Source: JBLHUT01 sp047629975 (GTDB taxonomy: Bacteria; Pseudomonadota; Alphaproteobacteria; Rhodobacterales; Rhodobacteraceae). Taken from it: a stretch of 16,065 nt of DNA. The notes under the pieces are model-generated. The model did no database searches. It saw only the letters and a program-made list of their open reading frames with translations, and was not told the origin of the DNA. Position 1 is the first letter of the stretch, and every line of letters starts with the position of its first letter. Of this stretch, positions 6,052 to 15,368 are shown one piece after another. Location: assembly GCA_047629975.1 (NCBI GenBank), contig JBLHUT010000044.1:1-16065 (forward strand), read 5' to 3'. A program made the translations under genes and the position numbers.

Positions 6052-8832
6052 CTATTGCCCCAGTCTGTCAAGCAAAGCAGGCACATGAACCTGATCCGAT
6101 TTGTAGTTGCCGGTCAGCACGTACATCAACAAGTTAACCCCGAAGCGAGAGGCGATTTCGCGCTGGCGCTCTCCGGCATAGCCGCGCCCGACAGGATAAA
6201 GCGCGGCTCCGCGCGCGTCTACTGCCCATGCCGCAGCCCAGTCATTGCCGCCAATGACCACCGGTGTGACGCCGTCATTCAGGTTGCGAAACGGCATGCC
6301 TTCGATCTGTTCGGCATCCCGCGCAGAGGCCTCTACCCAGACATCGCGGCTGGCATAGCGGCCCGGAAAATCCTGTAGCAGGTAAAAGGTACGCGTCAGA
6401 ACGTGATCCGACGGGATTGGCTCCAGCGGGGGAATGTTCAACGGGCGCGCCAGCTGTTGCAGCTTGTTACCCTCGGGCGTGCCGCTCCCGAAACCGCCGA
6501 TGTGGGCATCGCGGGTATCGAACAGGATCATGCCGCCACTGCGCAAATACCGGTTGAGTCGGGTGTAGGCCTCGACCGATGGCATCGGCTGGCGCGTCGA
6601 GACAGGCCAGTACAGGAAAGGGAAAAACGCAAGCTCGTCGGTTTCGAGGTTCACGGCCATCGGCTCTGCGGGTTCGATCGAGGTGCGCCGGAACAACGTG
6701 TCCGACAGGCCCGAAAGCCCCGCTTGCGCCATCGCGTCCAGCGCAGGGTCGCCTGTGACCACATGGCCAAGCACCACCTTCGGGGTCGCCAGAAGTGCAA
6801 GAGCATCGGCATCTTGTGCCGTCCCCTGTGCGCGGGTGTCCGCCGGAAGAGCAAGGGCGGCGAACCCCACAACCAGCGCCGTGAGGAGGCCACCACGCGG
6901 TCCGCGCAAACGTCCCGACAAGAACAGCGACGCCACGATATCTGCGGCAAGCAACGCCAATGCGACCATGAGTGCAAATCCTTTCAGTACTGTTTCAGCC
7001 GAGACCCCCAAGCCCTGTATCGTGATGCGCGCAGGCCACGCGTAGGGCACAAGTACCGTATCCGCCCGCGCTACATTCACGGCAATCTGACGATCCTCGC
7101 CGTCATAAATTCCCGGCTGCAAGGCAGGACCAAGCGCGCCTGCCACCAGCATTTCACCGGTCACACCGGGCAGGTCCGAACCGTCTGCAAGGCCACCAAA
7201 CGCATTCAGCACGTTCCGGGGGGCCCACGTCGTCCCGCCAAGCTCGTCAATCCCGGGCTGTGTGCTGCGTGTCGAGATCGCCAACCGTTCAAGCATCTGG
7301 ACAAACAGGCCCGACAACGGCAACGACGACCATTCGGCATTTGCCGTGACATGTACCAGAATGACCTGTCCCTGACCGATCCGTTTGCGGGTGACCAGTG
7401 GCGTGCCGTCGGTCAGGGCTGCGATGACCTTTTCAGCAAGATCGGGGTCGGGCTGGGCCATCACTTGTGCCAGCACGTTGACCTCTTCCGGTACGGGCAG
7501 TCCGTAAAACGGGCTATCTCCGGCAAACGGACGCAGGGTTTTGGGCTCTCCCCAACTCATGGCACCGCCCACGGAACGACCGCCTTCGCGCAGGCGTACG
7601 GGCATCAGCGGGTCCAGCGTGCTGCGGCTGACATCCGATCCCGCAAGGCCGGGTCCGGCAAAACGCAGCAGTAGGCCGCCGTTTTCGATCCATTCCAGAA
7701 GCGCATCCTGTTCGGGGCCGCTAACGCGGGCGACATCGGCAAAGATGATTGCATCGGGATTGGCCAGCAAAATATCCTCGAGCGTGCCGTCGATAAGGTC
7801 GGCTGTCGGCACAAGCGCCTGCTTGAGATAGTGCAGCGGCGACAACAGCTCCAGCCCTTCGCGGTCATCGCGACCGGCGATCAAGGCAACCTCGCGGCGC
7901 TTCAAGCCGTCGTCTGTCAGGGTGACAGCCCCCGCAGAACGCGCACCGGTGATCTCGAAGCGGGTCACGCGGTTGCGCAACTCGGCCGGCAGCGACAGCG
8001 CGACTTGCGCTTCGGTGGCTTGGGCGGCAAAACGTGCCTCGATGCTGGCCAGAACCCGCTCGGTGCCGGCAGGGTCCAACCCGCGTGCGGCGATGGCCAC
8101 AACGCTTTCGCCAGTGGCGCGGGCGCGCAGAGCCGTCAGTTTGACCACCCCGTCCTCAAGCACCGCAGGGCGCAGGGCCAGCACGGGGCGGGGGCTTTCG
8201 AACACCGTCACGGGGCCGTGGGATTCAAGCGCGGCCAGAACGGTCGTGCGGGCAGCGTGGAACAATCCGTCAGACAGCCAGAACGATTCGAACTGTCCAG
8301 TCAACTGCGTGGCCCAATCGGTAACTTTGCCTGCGTCCGGGGTCCACGGATTCGGGGTCAGGCCCCCCAGCCGCGCGGCCCAGTCGGCGGCGGCCTGAAA
8401 CGGCAAATCCCCCTGTGGCAGATCGGTCAGACGCACGATTGCGACGGTGCGACCGGCACGCCCTGCGTCGGAAACAAGTGTCTCAACCCGGTCGATCCGG
8501 TTTTGCCAATCGCGGGCATCGGCCCAGGTGGCATCCATCACGATCAACAAGGGGCCAGAGCCCGCGCGTTCGGATTGCGGGTTCAGGACAGGGCCGGCAA
8601 AGCCTGCGATGACCAACGCCACCGCCAGCATCCGCAGCACCAGCAGCCACCACGGGGTGCGATCTGTGGTTGTTTCGTCGTCCGACAGGCCCAGCAAAAG
8701 CGCAACACCGGGAAAACGGCGCAGGATCGGGGCCGGTGGCACAGCCCGCAAGACCAGCCAAAGAACAGGCAGCGCCAGCAGCACCAGCAGCAAGAGGGGG
8801 GCGGTAAAGCCAATCGGTCCAAGCGTAAACAT
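6052..8832 (-). CDS. Large membrane protein: BatA-like N terminus, degenerate vWA, C-terminal DUF4159 (MoxR operon, gene 3)
   Basis: A 926-residue membrane protein. Residues 1-80 form the double-membrane-segment module of BatA-type proteins (hydrophobic at about 10-30 and 61-80, with the LRRFP motif between). Residues 95-200 resemble a vWA fold, but the metal site reads D100-A-T-W-A, so MIDAS is degenerate. About 350-400 and 480-500 look amidotransferase-like (AIIFADVARV, GQGQVILVHV). A membrane segment follows at 613-640, then a second hydrophobic stretch 648-664 ending in ADTRAQG, which looks like an internal signal peptide. The C-terminal 685-910 is a DUF4159 domain (FFPFLYWPV, GGMILFDTRD, GVNLLMYVLTGNYKSDQ). 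The start ATG 8832 overlaps the preceding stop in TGATG, indicating coupled translation; an ATG 11 codons earlier is unlikely because it falls inside the DUF58 gene. Role inferred: membrane partner of the MoxR ATPase in envelope maintenance. Confidence 0.88.
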   Translation of the reverse strand: MFTLGPIGFTAPLLLLVLLALPVLWLVLRAVPPAPILRRFPGVALLLGLSDDETTTDRTPWWLLVLRMLAVALVIAGFAGPVLNPQSERAGSGPLLIVMDATWADARDWQNRIDRVETLVSDAGRAGRTVAIVRLTDLPQGDLPFQAAADWAARLGGLTPNPWTPDAGKVTDWATQLTGQFESFWLSDGLFHAARTTVLAALESHGPVTVFESPRPVLALRPAVLEDGVVKLTALRARATGESVVAIAARGLDPAGTERVLASIEARFAAQATEAQVALSLPAELRNRVTRFEITGARSAGAVTLTDDGLKRREVALIAGRDDREGLELLSPLHYLKQALVPTADLIDGTLEDILLANPDAIIFADVARVSGPEQDALLEWIENGGLLLRFAGPGLAGSDVSRSTLDPLMPVRLREGGRSVGGAMSWGEPKTLRPFAGDSPFYGLPVPEEVNVLAQVMAQPDPDLAEKVIAALTDGTPLVTRKRIGQGQVILVHVTANAEWSSLPLSGLFVQMLERLAISTRSTQPGIDELGGTTWAPRNVLNAFGGLADGSDLPGVTGEMLVAGALGPALQPGIYDGEDRQIAVNVARADTVLVPYAWPARITIQGLGVSAETVLKGFALMVALALLAADIVASLFLSGRLRGPRGGLLTALVVGFAALALPADTRAQGTAQDADALALLATPKVVLGHVVTGDPALDAMAQAGLSGLSDTLFRRTSIEPAEPMAVNLETDELAFFPFLYWPVSTRQPMPSVEAYTRLNRYLRSGGMILFDTRDAHIGGFGSGTPEGNKLQQLARPLNIPPLEPIPSDHVLTRTFYLLQDFPGRYASRDVWVEASARDAEQIEGMPFRNLNDGVTPVVIGGNDWAAAWAVDARGAALYPVGRGYAGERQREIASRFGVNLLMYVLTGNYKSDQVHVPALLDRLGQ

Positions 8833-9754
8833 CAGCTTACCCGTTCGGTTGCGCGATACAGCCACAGCAAGGCGGCCTGTGCGGAAGTATCGCTGTGGTG
8901 GGTGTGGAACTGCCAGCCGGTTTGTTTGGCAAGATGCGCGAGCCTGTCCTTGCGGGCCGCCAGCCGCTCAAGGTACCGGCCGCGCAGGTCGCCCGCCTTG
9001 AGCGTTTCGTGGCGCAGCGAGCCGCCCATGCTTTCGAAAATGGTGCGCCCGTCGAACGGAAAACTTTCTTCGGTCGGGTCAAGCACCTGTAGCATGGCGC
9101 CGCGCACCCCGCGATCGGCGGCTTTGGCAAGGGCGGCCTCGACGGGAGCCAGATCGCCCATAAAATCGGACACAAAAATCGCCCGCGACCGGAAGGGCAG
9201 CCCTTTTGTTTCGGGCACGCCGTAATCGCCGGTCGTCTGCTCGGAGGTAAGGGCCTCTGCGATACGCACCAGTTGAACAGGACCGGAGCGGGGCAATTGC
9301 CCGATGCTCGACAACCCGACCCGCTCGCCGCCGCGCACCAGCAGCACCGACATCGCCAGCGCCAAAAGACGGGCGCGGTCTGATTTGGTGACCCGGTCGG
9401 GATCACCGCTAAAGGTCATCGACTGGCTGTCATCAACCCAGATCAGCACCGATTGAGCCGCCTGCCATTCTTTTTCCTTGATGAATTGTCCGTCCGAGCG
9501 CGCCGAGCGGCGCCAGTCGATCATCCGCGCCTCGTCGCCCACCGCCATCGGGCGATATTGCCAGAACTCGTCGCCCATGCCCGACCGGCGACGCCCGTGC
9601 GCCCCCAGAACGACGGTTGCGGCGAGGTGGCTGGCATCGGCCAGCAGGGGCGGCATGGTCGAGGCAAGCGTCTCGGAGCGGCTGCGCAGACGTTGGCCGG
9701 AACGTTGACCGGGCTGCTGACCGTTTTGGGGGTCAGGCAAGGTGTTTGCTTTGC

Positions 9755-9758
<4 letters not shown>
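8832..9758 (-). CDS. DUF58/vWA protein (MoxR operon, gene 2)
   Basis: A 308-residue soluble DUF58 protein, the usual partner of MoxR ATPases. The family signature lies at residues 62-96: G62-D-E-F-W-Q-Y-R-P-M through I80-D-W-R-R-S-A-R and the KEKEW stretch. A vWA metal site follows at D109-D-S111-Q-S113-M, with complete DxSxS ligands, and FVSDF at 195-199 matches a later vWA strand. There is no membrane segment; many DUF58 proteins carry two N-terminal ones, so this belongs to the cytosolic type. The first 35 residues are Gln/Pro/Arg-rich and probably disordered. The start is GTG at 9758, overlapping the MoxR stop in GTGA; the stop overlaps the next ATG. By family knowledge the vWA domain likely serves as adaptor between the ATPase and its substrate; the substrate is unknown. 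Confidence 0.92.
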
Positions 9759-10786
<1,028 letters not shown>

Positions 10787-10797
10787 AGGCCATTTCC

Positions 10798-10825
10798 TTT
10801 GTGGTTCTGTTCGTATGACTATAGA
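10798..10825. promoter_or_regulatory. Shared divergent promoter region between MoxR and DUF1285 genes
   Basis: The 62-base gap 10787-10848 must hold start sites for both directions. Its A+T-rich core has a palindromic CTATAG (10819-10824), which reads as TATAGA on the plus strand (10820-10825) and TATAGT on the minus strand (10818-10823). It could act as a -10 in either direction. A weak plus-strand -35, TTTGTG (10798-10803), lies 16 bases away. No clear minus-strand -35 at standard spacing was found. Assignment is tentative. Confidence 0.3.
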
Positions 10826-10848
10826 ACTAGATACATCAATCTAATCAA

Positions 10849-11460
10849 ATGGCAAAAATGACAGCACAAAACATCGTGAGCCCGTCGGCAGAAAATCTAG
10901 CAGCCAGCGTTCGGGCCGCCACAAAAAAAGGCAAACCGCCGGTACATTTGTGGAATCCGCCATTTTGCGGTGATCTTGACATGCGGATCGCCGCGGACGG
11001 GACTTGGTTCTATCTGGGCACGCCGATCGGGCGGCCCGGTCTGGTCAAGTTGTTTTCGTCGATCCTGCGCAAGGACGGCGAGAAGTTCTTTCTTGTGACA
11101 CCGGTCGAAAAGGTCGGCATCACGGTGGACGATGCGCCGTTTGTTGCCGTCGATTTCGCAGTGTCCGGCGAGGGCACGGCGCAGGACGTCACATTCACAA
11201 CGCACGTCGATGATCATGTCACGGCCGGTGCGGTGCATCCGTTGCGCGTGGCGCATGACCCTGAAACAGACGAGCCGCGCCCGTATGTCATGGTGCGCGA
11301 CGGTCTTGAGGCGCTGATCGACCGCAAGAGTTTTTACCGGCTTGTCGATCTGGGCACGCACAGTGCCCATCAGGGAAAAAGCTGGTTCGGGATATGGTCG
11401 GGGGGGGCGTTTTTTCCGGTGATCCCGTCAAGCGATCTATCACAAGACGATACCCCATGA
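10849..11460 (+). CDS. DUF1285 domain-containing protein
   Basis: A 203-residue soluble protein recognised as DUF1285 by the N-terminal P31-VHLWNPPFCGDLDMRI block, by W53-F-Y-L-G-T-P-I-G-R-P near 53-63, and by the FFLVTPVEKVGI strand near 80-91. Proteins of this family are common in Alpha- and Gammaproteobacteria and have no firm biochemical role; I see no catalytic motif, signal peptide or membrane segment. The start is ATG 10849, but no good Shine-Dalgarno precedes it, and a second ATG three codons on (10858) is equally possible. It is divergent from the MoxR gene, and its stop overlaps the next start in ATGA, so the DUF2798 gene is translationally coupled. Linkage to the MoxR operon may be functional or merely conserved neighbourhood. 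Confidence 0.88.
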   Translation: MAKMTAQNIVSPSAENLAASVRAATKKGKPPVHLWNPPFCGDLDMRIAADGTWFYLGTPIGRPGLVKLFSSILRKDGEKFFLVTPVEKVGITVDDAPFVAVDFAVSGEGTAQDVTFTTHVDDHVTAGAVHPLRVAHDPETDEPRPYVMVRDGLEALIDRKSFYRLVDLGTHSAHQGKSWFGIWSGGAFFPVIPSSDLSQDDTP

Positions 11461-11693
11461 AGATGCCAGCCAAAGCACAGCCGTTTTTGCAGGCCCTGAT
11501 TCTGTCGGGCCTGATGTCGTTTCTGGTCACTTTGATCGCGACGTGGCGCGCAGTCGGGATGATTGACGGCTTTGCGGGCACCTGGCTGGGCATCTGGGCA
11601 TTGGCGTGGAGCGTTGCCTGCCCCACGGCGTTTTTGTTTGGCCCGTCTGCAAGGCGGCTGTCGATGGCACTGGTGCGCCCGCCGGAAAGTTAG
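11457..11693 (+). CDS. DUF2798 small membrane protein
   Basis: A 78-residue membrane protein with two predicted helices (about residues 9-31 and 38-62) joined by a short loop. The pattern SGLMSFLVTLIATWRAVG, then WLGIWALAWSVACPTAFLFGP, matches DUF2798 proteins, in which the second helix carries a Trp-rich stretch and a Pro. Function is unknown for the family. The start ATG overlaps the DUF1285 stop in ATGA; a longer in-frame reading from 11394 would overlap DUF1285 by 63 bases and lacks support. Its stop codon overlaps the polA stop on the other strand (11690-11693), leaving no room for a terminator between these convergent genes. Confidence 0.8.
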   Translation: MKMPAKAQPFLQALILSGLMSFLVTLIATWRAVGMIDGFAGTWLGIWALAWSVACPTAFLFGPSARRLSMALVRPPES

Positions 11694-14482
11694 TGCGCCT
11701 CGGCCCAGTTGCGCCCCTTGCCCGCCTCGACTGTGAGGGTGACATCAAGATGCACGGCAGGGGCGGCGGCATTTTCCATCACCGACTTTGCAATCGCAGT
11801 CAGCTCGTCAACGGCTGCGTCCTCTACCTCGAACAAAAGTTCGTCGTGCACCTGCAGCAGCATTGTCGCGGGAAGATGGGCAATCGCAGGGTCCATGCGG
11901 ACCATCGCACGCCGGATTACATCGGCGGCGGTGCCCTGGATGGGCGCATTGATCGCGGCCCGTTTGGCAAAACCCGCCCCGGGCCCTTTGGCGTTGATAT
12001 CGGGGGTGTTGATCTTGCGCCCGAACAGGGTTTTGACAAATCCGTGCTCTTTGGCAAAGGCGGTCGTGGTGTCCATGTAGGTTTTGATGCCGGGGAACCG
12101 CTCGAAATAGCGGTCGATGAACCCTTGCGCCTGAGCGCGCGGAATACGCAGGTTGCGCGCCAGCCCGAAGCCTGAAATCCCGTAAATCACACCGAAGTTG
12201 ATCGCTTTTGCCTGCCGCCTGATGTCGGATGTCATCTGGTCCAGAGGCACGTCGAACATTTCGGACGCGGTAATGGCGTGAATGTCGTGGCCTTGGGCGA
12301 ACGATTCCTTGAGGGCCGGAATATCGGCGATATGCGCCAGAATGCGCAACTCGATCTGGGAATAATCAAGCGCGACCAGCATGTGACCTTCCTTGGCAAT
12401 GAACGCCTCGCGGATGCGGCGCCCTTCCTCTGAACGGATCGGGATGTTTTGCAGGTTCGGATCGGTCGAGGCCAACCGCCCCGTCGAAGCCCCCGAGATC
12501 ACGTAAGAGGTGTGAACGCGGCCCGTGTCAGGGTTGATGTGGTCCTGCAGCGCGTCGGTGTAGGTCGATTTGAGCTTGGACAATTGCCGCCAGTCCAGCA
12601 CGCGGCGGGGAAGTTCGTGTTCTGTCGCAAGGTCTTCGAGAATGTCGGCACCGGTGGAATAGGCCCCCGTTTTACCCTTTTTACCGCCCGGAAGGCCGAG
12701 ATCGTCAAACAGCACCTCCCCCAGCTGCTTGGGCGAAGAAACCAGAAACTTGCGCCCCGCCAGTGTGATGATCTCGTCCTCCAGCCCGGCCATTTTCTGG
12801 GCAAATGCGTTGGACATCCGGCTGAGCGTGTCACGGTCGACCTTGATCCCCGAACGCTCCATCCGTGCCAGCACCGGCACCAGCGGACGCTCGAGTGTCT
12901 CGTAGACGGTGGTGACGTGCTTGACGTGCAACTGCGGCTTCAAAAGCTGCCACAGCCGCAGGGTGATGTCGGCATCCTCGGCGGCATATTTCGTGGCGGT
13001 GTCGACCGGCACCTTGTCAAACGTGATCTGCGATTTGCCCGACCCGATCAATTCTTTGATCGGGATCGGTTTGTGATTCAGGTAGCGGTCCGACAAGGTG
13101 TCCATGCCGTGCCCGTGCAGGCCGGCGTGCATCGCGTAAGAGATCAGCATCGTGTCGTCGATCGGGGCGATGTCCAAGCCGTGATTGGCGAAAATCTTGG
13201 CGTCGTATTTCATGTTCTGCCCGATTTTCAGGATCGACGGGTCGACCAGAACGGGGCGCAGCATCTCAAGGCATTCTGCTTGCGCCATTTGCCCTGCTGA
13301 CAGGCTGTCGTCGGCAAACAGATCGGTGCCGCCGTTCGCTTTGTGCAGCAGCGGAATATAGCACGCATGACCCGGCTCGACAGCCAGCGAAATGCCGACC
13401 AGATCAGCCACCATTTCGTTGAGTGACGTGGTTTCGGTGTCGATGGCCACATAGCCACGTTCATAAATCCGGTCGATCCACAATTGCAGCGTGGCGGCAT
13501 CGGAGACTGTTTCATAAACCGCCTCCGACATCGGCACGCTTTGCGGTGCTTGGGGGGCGGCGGATTCAGGGGCTTCGACCATCGCGGGCGGCGCGATCCC
13601 GAACTGGTCGGCAATGCGCCGCGTCAGGGTGCGGAATTCCATCAGGTTCAGGAACTCCAACAGCGTTTCGGCATGTGGTTCGCGGACTTCAAGATCATCC
13701 AGCGTGAAATCAAGAATCATGCCCTCGTCAAGCTGCACCAGTCGTTTCGAGAGGCGAATCAGCTCGGCATTGTTTTGTAATGCCTCACGGCGTTTGGGCT
13801 GTTTGATCTCGGCGGCCCGCTCTAGCAAACTCTCCAGATCGCCGTATTCGTTGATCAGCAGGGCGGCGGTTTTGATCCCGATGCCGGGCGCGCCGGGAAC
13901 GTTGTCAACCGAATCGCCGGCAAGCGCCTGAACATCGACCACGCGGTCGGGCTTGACGCCGAATTTCTCGATGACCTCGTCAACGCCGATACGTTTGTTT
14001 TTCATGGCATCAAGCATCTCGACGCCGCCCCCGACCAGTTGCATCAGGTCCTTGTCGGACGAGATGATCGTGACGCGCCCACCGGCATTGCGGGCCTGCA
14101 CGGCGAGAGTGGCGATAATGTCGTCTGCTTCAAAGCCCTCGACTTCTTCACACGCGACATTGAAGGCGCGTGTGGCGTCGCGGGTCAGGGGCATCTGCGG
14201 GCGCAGGTCCTCTGGCATCGCGTCACGGTTGGCTTTGTACAGATCGTAGATGTCGTTGCGAAAGGTATGCGAGCCTTTGTCAAAGATCACAGCCGCATGG
14301 GTCGGGGCATCGGGGCCGGTGTTGCCCTCGATGTAACGGTGCAACATGTTGCAAAAGCCCGCCACCGCACCAACCGGAAGCCCGTCCGATTTGCGTGTCA
14401 GAGGTGGCAATGCGTGGTAGGCGCGAAAAATGAACGCCGAGCCGTCGATCAGATGCAGGTGGTGGCCTTTGCCGAATGTCAT
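11690..14482 (-). CDS. polA: DNA polymerase I
   Basis: A 930-residue DNA polymerase I for Okazaki-fragment maturation and gap repair. Residues 1-290 are the 5'-3' nuclease: LIDGSAF at 11-17, acidic EGFEADD (115-121) and SSDKDLMQL (141-149), and the H3TH segment around AGDSVDNVPGAPGIG. Residues 320-510 are the 3'-5' exonuclease with D348-T-E350, N423/D427 and Y499-x3-D503 all present, so proofreading should be functional. The polymerase domain has STGRL (666-670), motif A D706-YSQIELR, motif B R755-RQAK-INFGVIYG, and motif C QVH879-D880-E. The length is close to E. coli PolA (928 aa). ATG 14482 is chosen because AAGAGG lies eight bases upstream and the nuclease begins at once; the frame stays open for 48 more codons to 14626, but that stretch shows no domain. 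Confidence 0.97.
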   Translation of the reverse strand: MTFGKGHHLHLIDGSAFIFRAYHALPPLTRKSDGLPVGAVAGFCNMLHRYIEGNTGPDAPTHAAVIFDKGSHTFRNDIYDLYKANRDAMPEDLRPQMPLTRDATRAFNVACEEVEGFEADDIIATLAVQARNAGGRVTIISSDKDLMQLVGGGVEMLDAMKNKRIGVDEVIEKFGVKPDRVVDVQALAGDSVDNVPGAPGIGIKTAALLINEYGDLESLLERAAEIKQPKRREALQNNAELIRLSKRLVQLDEGMILDFTLDDLEVREPHAETLLEFLNLMEFRTLTRRIADQFGIAPPAMVEAPESAAPQAPQSVPMSEAVYETVSDAATLQLWIDRIYERGYVAIDTETTSLNEMVADLVGISLAVEPGHACYIPLLHKANGGTDLFADDSLSAGQMAQAECLEMLRPVLVDPSILKIGQNMKYDAKIFANHGLDIAPIDDTMLISYAMHAGLHGHGMDTLSDRYLNHKPIPIKELIGSGKSQITFDKVPVDTATKYAAEDADITLRLWQLLKPQLHVKHVTTVYETLERPLVPVLARMERSGIKVDRDTLSRMSNAFAQKMAGLEDEIITLAGRKFLVSSPKQLGEVLFDDLGLPGGKKGKTGAYSTGADILEDLATEHELPRRVLDWRQLSKLKSTYTDALQDHINPDTGRVHTSYVISGASTGRLASTDPNLQNIPIRSEEGRRIREAFIAKEGHMLVALDYSQIELRILAHIADIPALKESFAQGHDIHAITASEMFDVPLDQMTSDIRRQAKAINFGVIYGISGFGLARNLRIPRAQAQGFIDRYFERFPGIKTYMDTTTAFAKEHGFVKTLFGRKINTPDINAKGPGAGFAKRAAINAPIQGTAADVIRRAMVRMDPAIAHLPATMLLQVHDELLFEVEDAAVDELTAIAKSVMENAAAPAVHLDVTLTVEAGKGRNWAEAH

Positions 14483-14490
14483 GTCGCGCG

Positions 14491-14496
14491 CCTCTT
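14491..14496 (-). promoter_or_regulatory. Ribosome binding site deciding the polA start
   Basis: AAGAGG on the minus strand lies eight bases before the ATG at 14482. It supports the 930-residue product over the 48-residue-longer reading that begins at 14626. Confidence 0.5.
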
Positions 14497-14646
14497 GATG
14501 ATTGCTTTCGGGATACAATGCCAAGGCGCGGATTGCGAGAGCGCGAAGGGGCGCGGTGCCCAAAGAATTTTGCGCCCCAAAAGGCGCCTGTCCGTCGCTT
14601 GTGTCGGGCCGGACTGTGTGGGCCATGATCTATCGCGCGGGGGAGT

Positions 14647-14674
14647 GTTCGCGAGGGGCGCGGCCCTCGCGAAC
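14647..14674 (-). terminator. Perfect 11-bp hairpin upstream of polA
   Basis: Arms GTTCGCGAGGG (14647-14657) and CCCTCGCGAAC (14664-14674) enclose a six-base loop. It lies 13 bases after the stop of the 177-residue gene on the minus strand, the expected place for its terminator, and would isolate it from polA. The minus-strand exit lacks a T-run, while the plus-strand exit has TTTT shortly after, so the direction of action is uncertain. Confidence 0.55.
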
Positions 14675-14687
14675 AGGGTTTTACGGC

Positions 14688-15221
14688 TCAGGTGTGCTTT
14701 GCGATCTTGTCAAAAAGAAAGGTACTGCCGGTTTTCGAGGTGGCATAGACCCGCTCGCCGCCCATCGCCATCAGTTTCAGTTCGGCAAGATTGCTGCCGC
14801 CGCCTGCCAATGTCTTGACGCCGTTATCGCCTTGGGCCGCGGCCATGTGGCTACAGGCGCGCATGATCACCGGTCGCTGGATCTTGTAGCCGACGCAAAT
14901 CTGGTACACCACGACTGCCGGCACGCGGCCATACGAGCCGACTACCTCTTTGAACTGGTCGCCGACGCCTTTCAGCGGGTTCAGGTTGATCTGGAATGTC
15001 GGATTACCGGTGTAAATCCCCAGATGCTCTCCGATTGCCTCGACATAAGTGGCCATGTCGGTTTTGGTGACGGGCCAAAGGGGCATTGCGGGGTTGTTGT
15101 TGTTGGCAAGGATCCATTTTGCAATCGCCTCTACTTGGCGTGCAGGGGCAAGGCCGCCAAACTTTGCCTTGTTGATCGTGCGCAGGGCGGTTGTCTGGCC
15201 TTGGGTAAACTGAAATGGCAT
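14688..15221 (-). CDS. Hypothetical protein, family not recognised (177 aa)
   Basis: I do not recognise this protein. It has 177 residues, with no signal peptide or membrane segment, two cysteines (C109, C123) that do not form a metal-site pattern, a basic and Ala/Gly-rich composition, an Asn run at residues 40-43, and a GGGSN stretch near 140-144. The sequence looks like a folded globular protein, with alternating hydrophobic stretches such as PAVVVYQICVGYKIQRPVIM (101-120). The start at 15221 is well supported by AAGGGAA six bases upstream; an in-frame ATG at 15335 would add 38 residues over a region without character. It lies between polA and the CHCC zinc-finger gene on the same strand and is followed by a strong hairpin, so it is probably a single-gene unit. 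Codon and base use look like the neighbours, so there is no sign of recent transfer. Confidence 0.8.
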   Translation of the reverse strand: MPFQFTQGQTTALRTINKAKFGGLAPARQVEAIAKWILANNNNPAMPLWPVTKTDMATYVEAIGEHLGIYTGNPTFQINLNPLKGVGDQFKEVVGSYGRVPAVVVYQICVGYKIQRPVIMRACSHMAAAQGDNGVKTLAGGGSNLAELKLMAMGGERVYATSKTGSTFLFDKIAKHT

Positions 15222-15227
15222 AATACG

Positions 15228-15234
15228 TTCCCTT
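15228..15234 (-). promoter_or_regulatory. Ribosome binding site of the 177-aa gene
   Basis: AAGGGAA on the minus strand lies six bases before the ATG at 15221. It decides between this start and the longer reading from 15335. Confidence 0.6.
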
Positions 15235-15368
15235 ATTGATGATTTGAAATTCACCCTCAAACCGAACACGGGATTTGCCTTCAGGTCAATGGACACGCGC
15301 GTTTTGCCGCTGCATCGCACCCGCAAAGAGGGCATTGAGCCGTGGTGTGCGGGCTTGTGCGAGGGGCT

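Noticed and set aside
6403..7674. 423-codon plus-strand open frame
   Set aside because: Antisense to the 926-aa membrane protein gene, Arg/His/Gln-rich, no recognisable fold; shadow frame.
7831..9225. 464-codon plus-strand open frame opposite the MoxR operon
   Set aside because: It lies antisense to the well-supported DUF4159 and DUF58 genes, has low-complexity Arg/Gly/Gln-rich content and no domain; it is a by-product of high-GC codon bias.
12449..13300. 283-codon plus-strand open frame
   Set aside because: Antisense to the exonuclease and polymerase domains of polA; no domain of its own.
14483..14626. 48-residue N-terminal extension of PolA from an ATG at 14626
   Set aside because: No domain content; the ribosome site AAGAGG points to ATG 14482, where the 5' nuclease domain starts directly.
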